DNA of 64,000 nucleotides from Iodobacter sp. BJB302 (GTDB lineage: Bacteria > Pseudomonadota > Gammaproteobacteria > Burkholderiales > Chitinibacteraceae). The notes below the pieces were generated by a model. It was not told the DNA's origin. It did no database searches and worked only from the letters and a program-made list of their open reading frames with translations. The first letter of the stretch is position 1; every line of letters starts with the position of its first letter. Shown piece after piece: positions 60,472 through 64,000 of this stretch. The stretch spans positions 102,977 to 166,976 of the forward strand of contig NZ_PDZG01000001.1 of assembly GCF_002735645.1 (NCBI RefSeq). Direction: 5' to 3'. A program made the translations under genes and the position numbers.

Positions 60472-61437
60472 ATGGATCAGCGCTTGAACCTCTACGCACT
60501 GGCAGCCAAATACCAGCTTGATACCGCTGCCACACAACAATTACAGCAATTAGCCGCCCCTGATGCGGCGGCGATCGCCAGCCGCCTGCCAAAAATCATA
60601 GCGGTGACGGCTGCGGCGCTGTTTGGGCTGGGGCTGGTTTTCTGGATTGCAGCCAATTGGGATACGCTGGGGCGGCTCGGGCATTTTGTGCTGCTACAAG
60701 CGCTGTGCGTTTTACTTTGCACCGCCGCCATTGTGCTGGCCAAAGCCCGTATTCCCCTTTGCCTGTTGACGCTCTTATCTGTTGGCGGTCTTTTTGCTTA
60801 CTTTGGGCAGACTTATCAAACCGGCGCAGACCCGTGGCAGCTGTTTGCAATCTGGGCCGTGCTCACCCTGCCGCTGTGCCTGAGCGCCCAAAGCGATGTG
60901 CTATGGGCACCCTGGGCGCTGATCGTCAGCACGGGAATTTCATTGTGGATACACGCGCATACCGGCCACCGCTGGCGGCTTGAGCAGGCCGACACCCAGG
61001 TTTTCTTACTGGGCTGGAGTGCGGCCCTGCTGATGACGCTGCTGCTCAGCCCAAAACTGCCTTACTTAAAAGGCACCGGCCACTGGGCGTTTCGCACCTC
61101 CATTACCCTGTGCAGTGTCATGATCTGCAGCAGCGCCTTCACCGCACTGCTCGCTCAGGATGTTTTGCTGCTTTACTTTTTAGGCCTGATGCTTTTTGCT
61201 TTGGCGGCGGCGGCCATGGCTCAGCCTGCCACTTTCGATATTTATGGCTTAAGCATTATCGGCCTGTGCCTGAATATTTTGCTGATATCCGGCCTGGCCC
61301 GCTTACTGTTTAACGGGCATATCAACGACAACTTTATCGGCCAGATTCTACTGATCGGCCTTGCCGCAGCAGGCTTACTCGCCTTCACCGTCAGCAGCTT
61401 ACTGCGCCTTTCCAGACGCCAGGCCAAAACATCATGA
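60472..61437 (+). CDS. DUF2157 membrane protein
   Basis: A 321-residue membrane protein, about nine hydrophobic segments, with the DUF2157 signature in the first 100 residues (short soluble N-terminus with LAAPDAAAIASRLPKI, then helices). AAGGAA precedes ATG. It overlaps the next gene by four bases (ATGA). DUF2157 and DUF4401/GDYXXLXY proteins are usually found as pairs, with unknown function. Confidence 0.82.
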   Translation: MDQRLNLYALAAKYQLDTAATQQLQQLAAPDAAAIASRLPKIIAVTAAALFGLGLVFWIAANWDTLGRLGHFVLLQALCVLLCTAAIVLAKARIPLCLLTLLSVGGLFAYFGQTYQTGADPWQLFAIWAVLTLPLCLSAQSDVLWAPWALIVSTGISLWIHAHTGHRWRLEQADTQVFLLGWSAALLMTLLLSPKLPYLKGTGHWAFRTSITLCSVMICSSAFTALLAQDVLLLYFLGLMLFALAAAAMAQPATFDIYGLSIIGLCLNILLISGLARLLFNGHINDNFIGQILLIGLAAAGLLAFTVSSLLRLSRRQAKTS

Positions 61438-63032
61438 GCCATCCCCTCTTAGAAAAAGCCATCGCCGCTGGCCTTGTGCCTAGAGATGCCCACGTTGAAA
61501 CGCCAGAGAGCAGGCCATGGCCTGTAGTGCTGCTCACGGCACTGGGCGCATGGCTGGCCGCCATTCCTTTGCTGATTGTGATTGGTCTGATGCTGGGCGA
61601 CACCATTATTCATAGCGTGGCGGGTCCTTATTTTGTGGGGGTATTGGTTTTGGCGGTAGCCATCCTGCTGCTGCGCGGCCAGGATATTCCATTATTTGTT
61701 GAGCAACTGGCCATTCCCGCCCTGATGGTGGGGCCAGCTCTCATTGCTTATGGTCTGTTCACCCATTTACCCAGTGCCCTGGCCTGCACCCTGCTGGCTT
61801 TACTGGCAGGCGGGCTGACATGGGCCATCCCCAGACCCTGGCTGCGTGTTTTACTGGGTGCAGCCTCGGCCGCGCTCACCGGCTGCGCCATGCTGATCTG
61901 GATTAAAAATGGCCATCGCGATGCCCATTCCGAGCTTTGGCTGGCGCTGCACACCCTGCTTTTGCTGTGGCTACTTGCCAGCGCCGTGCAATACAAAATA
62001 CTCGACAACGGCGCAAAAGCGCTGATCGCAGCGGCATTTGAGTCTTTTTTTACCGGCTGGCTGCTGGTGATTCTTGCCGGGCTGGCCTTTAGCTCAGGCA
62101 TGACTTTTCTTGCCGGGGCCAGCCTGAGTAATAGCGTTTTTGCTGAAATCATGCAAGAAGCAGCACCACAGTCTGCAACAAGCCACAACTTGTTCGCGCT
62201 TAGCTCAACCCTGCTAGCCCTTGCAGCCGCGATGTTAACGGGGCGCAGCTGGCCAGCACTACGCAGCTACGCTTTCGCGGCGGTGATTTTAGCGGCACTG
62301 GCCTGGCTGATGCCTGCGCTGGGCGCGGTATTGCTGGCCCTCTCCATCAGCCTGATGGCCGGGCGCTGGCGCACTGCCAGCAGCGCAGGCCTGGCTTGCG
62401 CATGGATGATTGGCACGTTTTACTACCAGCTGGATTGGACGCTGGCCAACAAAGCGCTGTTGTTTATGCTGGCAGGCAGCCTGCTGGGTGCCATTGCATG
62501 GCGGGCCTTAGCCCCACCGGCAGCAGCCAGCGCCAGGACCATGATTAGCCCTCAGCAAAAATGGGGTATCGCACTGACCGCTGCATGTGTGTTACTGGCC
62601 GCCAATATTGGCATCTGGCAAAAAGAAAACCTGATCGCCCGCGGCCAGCCGCTGTATATCTCACTCGCCCCGGTCGACCCGCGCTCCTTAATGCAGGGCG
62701 ATTTTATGCAGCTTAATTTTCAAATCCCCTTTAATACACCGGCAGTTGGCGATATAAGCAATCAATCCCGCCCTTTTCTCATTATGAAAAGAGACAGGCA
62801 AAACATCGGCAGCGCCCAGCGTATCGATCATGGCGAGCCACTGGCGGCGGACGAATTTAAAATCGAGCTCAGCCCCAAAAACGGCCGCTGGGTACTCGTT
62901 ACCGACGCATGGTTTTTTAAAGAAGGCGAAGCCAGCCGCTGGGCGCAAGCCAGATATGGAGAATTCAGAGTCATGCCGGATGGGAAAGCCTTACTGGTGG
63001 GGCTGAGGGGCGATGGATTGAAGGAGCTGTAG
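61434..63032 (+). CDS. DUF4401 protein fused to GDYXXLXY domain
   Basis: A 532-residue membrane protein. The first ~360 residues hold about ten helices of the DUF4401 type. The last ~150 residues begin with one more helix (GIALTAACVLLAANIGIW) and carry APVDPRSLMQGDFMQLNF, the GDYXXLXY motif (here GDFMQLNF), in a domain outside the membrane. In many bacteria these are two genes; here they are one. It is translated with the DUF2157 gene. Function unknown; envelope stress or lipid-related transport has been guessed for similar sets. Confidence 0.8.
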   Translation: MSHPLLEKAIAAGLVPRDAHVETPESRPWPVVLLTALGAWLAAIPLLIVIGLMLGDTIIHSVAGPYFVGVLVLAVAILLLRGQDIPLFVEQLAIPALMVGPALIAYGLFTHLPSALACTLLALLAGGLTWAIPRPWLRVLLGAASAALTGCAMLIWIKNGHRDAHSELWLALHTLLLLWLLASAVQYKILDNGAKALIAAAFESFFTGWLLVILAGLAFSSGMTFLAGASLSNSVFAEIMQEAAPQSATSHNLFALSSTLLALAAAMLTGRSWPALRSYAFAAVILAALAWLMPALGAVLLALSISLMAGRWRTASSAGLACAWMIGTFYYQLDWTLANKALLFMLAGSLLGAIAWRALAPPAAASARTMISPQQKWGIALTAACVLLAANIGIWQKENLIARGQPLYISLAPVDPRSLMQGDFMQLNFQIPFNTPAVGDISNQSRPFLIMKRDRQNIGSAQRIDHGEPLAADEFKIELSPKNGRWVLVTDAWFFKEGEASRWAQARYGEFRVMPDGKALLVGLRGDGLKEL

Positions 63033-63078
63033 CCTGCGGACACATAAGGCATAAACAAACTGGATCTTTCTTGTCTTT

Positions 63079-63879
63079 TTATGAAGGTAAAGATCGCCGG
63101 GCGTCCGCTAATAACAAGCGGGCTTTAGGGAAGTCAAACTGGTAAATTGCCTCATGTAATGCGGTGTATCCGGAACTTAAGGCAGCTTGTAATACCAAGC
63201 GCTGCCTGGAGAATTCTTCGAGCACCTGAGCATCCCCCTCTGCCAGATAGTAATCTATTTTTTCCAGAACACGGGCAACTTCCTGGGCCTGCTCACTATT
63301 TATATTTGCGCTGGTCGCTGCGTTTGCCTCCTCAGGAAAGACAACATCCAGCTCAGATATTAATGACTGTAATAAATGGTTAGCTGTGTTAATGAATGGG
63401 TCAAGCATTGGCTTTGGCAAATTTTCTTTTAGCGCAGCTTCCAACTCTTCTGTTGCCTGATGAAGGGGCATGGCGCCCACTGTTGCTGCCAGGCCCTTTA
63501 AGGTATGGATCAGAAACTGTGCGGTATTTAGATCCCCCTGATCAAGACTCTTACAGATCGCTTCCATTGCTTGCGATTGGGTCGATTTGAATTGCTTAAG
63601 TATGCTTATATATAAGCTTTCTTTGCCACTCATATGATGCAAACCTAAATTTAGGTTCACCCCTTCAATATGCTTGGGCAATACCTTAACCGATCGATTT
63701 TCTGCATTGTCCGCCGTGGGCTGAATAGTACTTACGTTTTGTGCAGTGCGCGGCTTAAGCCACTTTATTAAGGCTTTCCATAGTTCGTCCGGATCGATGG
63801 GCTTTGTTATAAAACCATTCATACCTGCCGCCAAACACCGCTCCTGATCCTCCAGCAATGCGTTGGCCGTCATCCCCCT
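63079..63879 (-). pseudogene. C-terminal part of a hybrid histidine kinase, cut by an IS element
   Basis: The 3' remainder of a gene: 264 residues starting within a REC domain (MTANALLEDQERCLAAGMNGFITKPIDPDELW), then an Hpt domain with the phosphohistidine in FLIHTLKGLAATVGA, and a helical tail. Residues MTANAL closely match those of REC2 of the kinase at 52.5 kb (MTANAMQADQERCAAAGMNG). The reading frame has no start before the IS border near 63880; ATG 63873 is only the methionine inside the REC motif. Upstream parts must lie beyond the IS. Confidence 0.85.
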
Positions 63880-64000
63880 GTGTCAGGATAGTTGAGATAC
63901 TCCCTTTTCAGGGATTCTAACTTACTCAGGGGGCTGGTTACTTATCATGTCGCGTATTCCCAAGGCTCGTAAAGATGCCATTTTAAGCAAAATGCTTGCT
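63880..64000 (+). mobile_element. Left end of an IS3-like insertion sequence (incomplete)
   Basis: TGTCAGGATAGTTGAGAT opens abruptly inside the kinase gene at about 63881. The transposase-like ORF begins 66 bases later. TG start and short leader are typical of IS3-family ends. The other end, and so any target duplication, lies beyond the window. Confidence 0.72.
63947..64000 (+). CDS. IS transposase OrfA-like protein (5' end only)
   Basis: ATG 63947 begins MSRIPKARKDAILSKMLA, 18 codons to the window edge. This N-terminus resembles helix-turn-helix proteins of IS3-family OrfA. A GGGGG stretch lies about 16 bases upstream. The rest cannot be seen. Confidence 0.6.
   Translation, partial: MSRIPKARKDAILSKMLA

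Noticed and set aside
1..64000. tRNA or rRNA genes
   Set aside because: I looked for tRNA-like cloverleaf segments (GTTCGA and CCA ends) in the intergenic spaces and found none that could be supported.

Overview
The window reads as ordinary chromosome of a Gram-negative betaproteobacterium, most likely Neisseriales/Chromobacteriaceae (an Iodobacter- or Chitinibacter-like organism). That placement is inferred from gene content and order: a RibBX-type riboflavin protein, the glyA-nrdR-rib-nusB-thiL-pgpA block, a PEP-CTERM protein, a yybP-ykoY manganese riboswitch and an aryl polyene pigment cluster. No rRNA, tRNA, CRISPR array or phage genes were seen. The only mobile element is the left end of an insertion sequence at the right edge.

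Layout. 1-5.7 kb: AMP nucleosidase (cut by the window edge), long-form phosphotransacetylase, an orphan ParA ATPase and a DNA-3-methyladenine glycosylase. 5.8-10.8 kb: pmbA divergent from darP (yjgA), then a HAD phosphatase, mogA, an esterase and mtnN. 11.2-15.2 kb: a small PEP-CTERM protein, then on the minus strand ribBX-ribH-nusB and thiL-pgpA. 15.6-33.3 kb: an aryl polyene (APE) cluster on the plus strand, with a CLF-like/KS pair, a second KS, two ACPs, a ligase fused to a dehydratase, a tyrosine-type ammonia-lyase, thioesterase, second dehydratase, ketoreductase, acyl- and glycosyltransferases, LolA-like carrier, MMPL exporter, flavoprotein and lipoprotein. 33.4-37.5 kb: ribE, a zinc ribbon gene, ribD, nrdR and glyA on the minus strand. 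37.6-43.3 kb: a CorA-like protein, purine salvage genes (NCS2 permease-apt-hpt), a Mn exporter with its riboswitch, and a LMW phosphatase. 43.5-46.8 kb: a zinc-type (Zrg-like) ABC system. 47-52.4 kb: a DUF2938 protein, a GST, a periplasmic binding protein and thiamine genes (thiD; thiM-thiE under a TPP riboswitch). 52.5-63 kb: a large hybrid histidine kinase with a periplasmic partner, a MocR-like aminotransferase divergent from MarR, a glycosyltransferase, small accessory genes and two multi-spanning membrane proteins. 63-64 kb: a hybrid kinase gene broken by an IS element.

Main observations. (1) The APE cluster lies, in opposite orientation, exactly between ribE and ribBX, so it splits a riboflavin/nusB superoperon that is usually contiguous. 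(2) Six copies of an imperfect-palindrome intergenic repeat (CACAGAGAAA...TTTCTCTGTG core) lie between 4.9 and 36.2 kb, three of them inside the APE cluster. (3) ribD carries a perfect 36-bp in-frame tandem duplication of its zinc-binding HAE motif. (4) A 26-codon remnant that looks like a second glycosyltransferase start is translationally coupled between two APE genes. (5) Other inverted-repeat mosaics lie at 44.7, 46.8-47.05 and 50.7 kb.

How the genes work together. The APE genes form a nearly complete type II polyketide-like assembly line plus export and outer-membrane anchoring. The minus-strand blocks on both sides share riboflavin synthesis, and thiamine (thiD, thiE, thiM, thiL), purine salvage and metal homeostasis genes fill most of the remainder.
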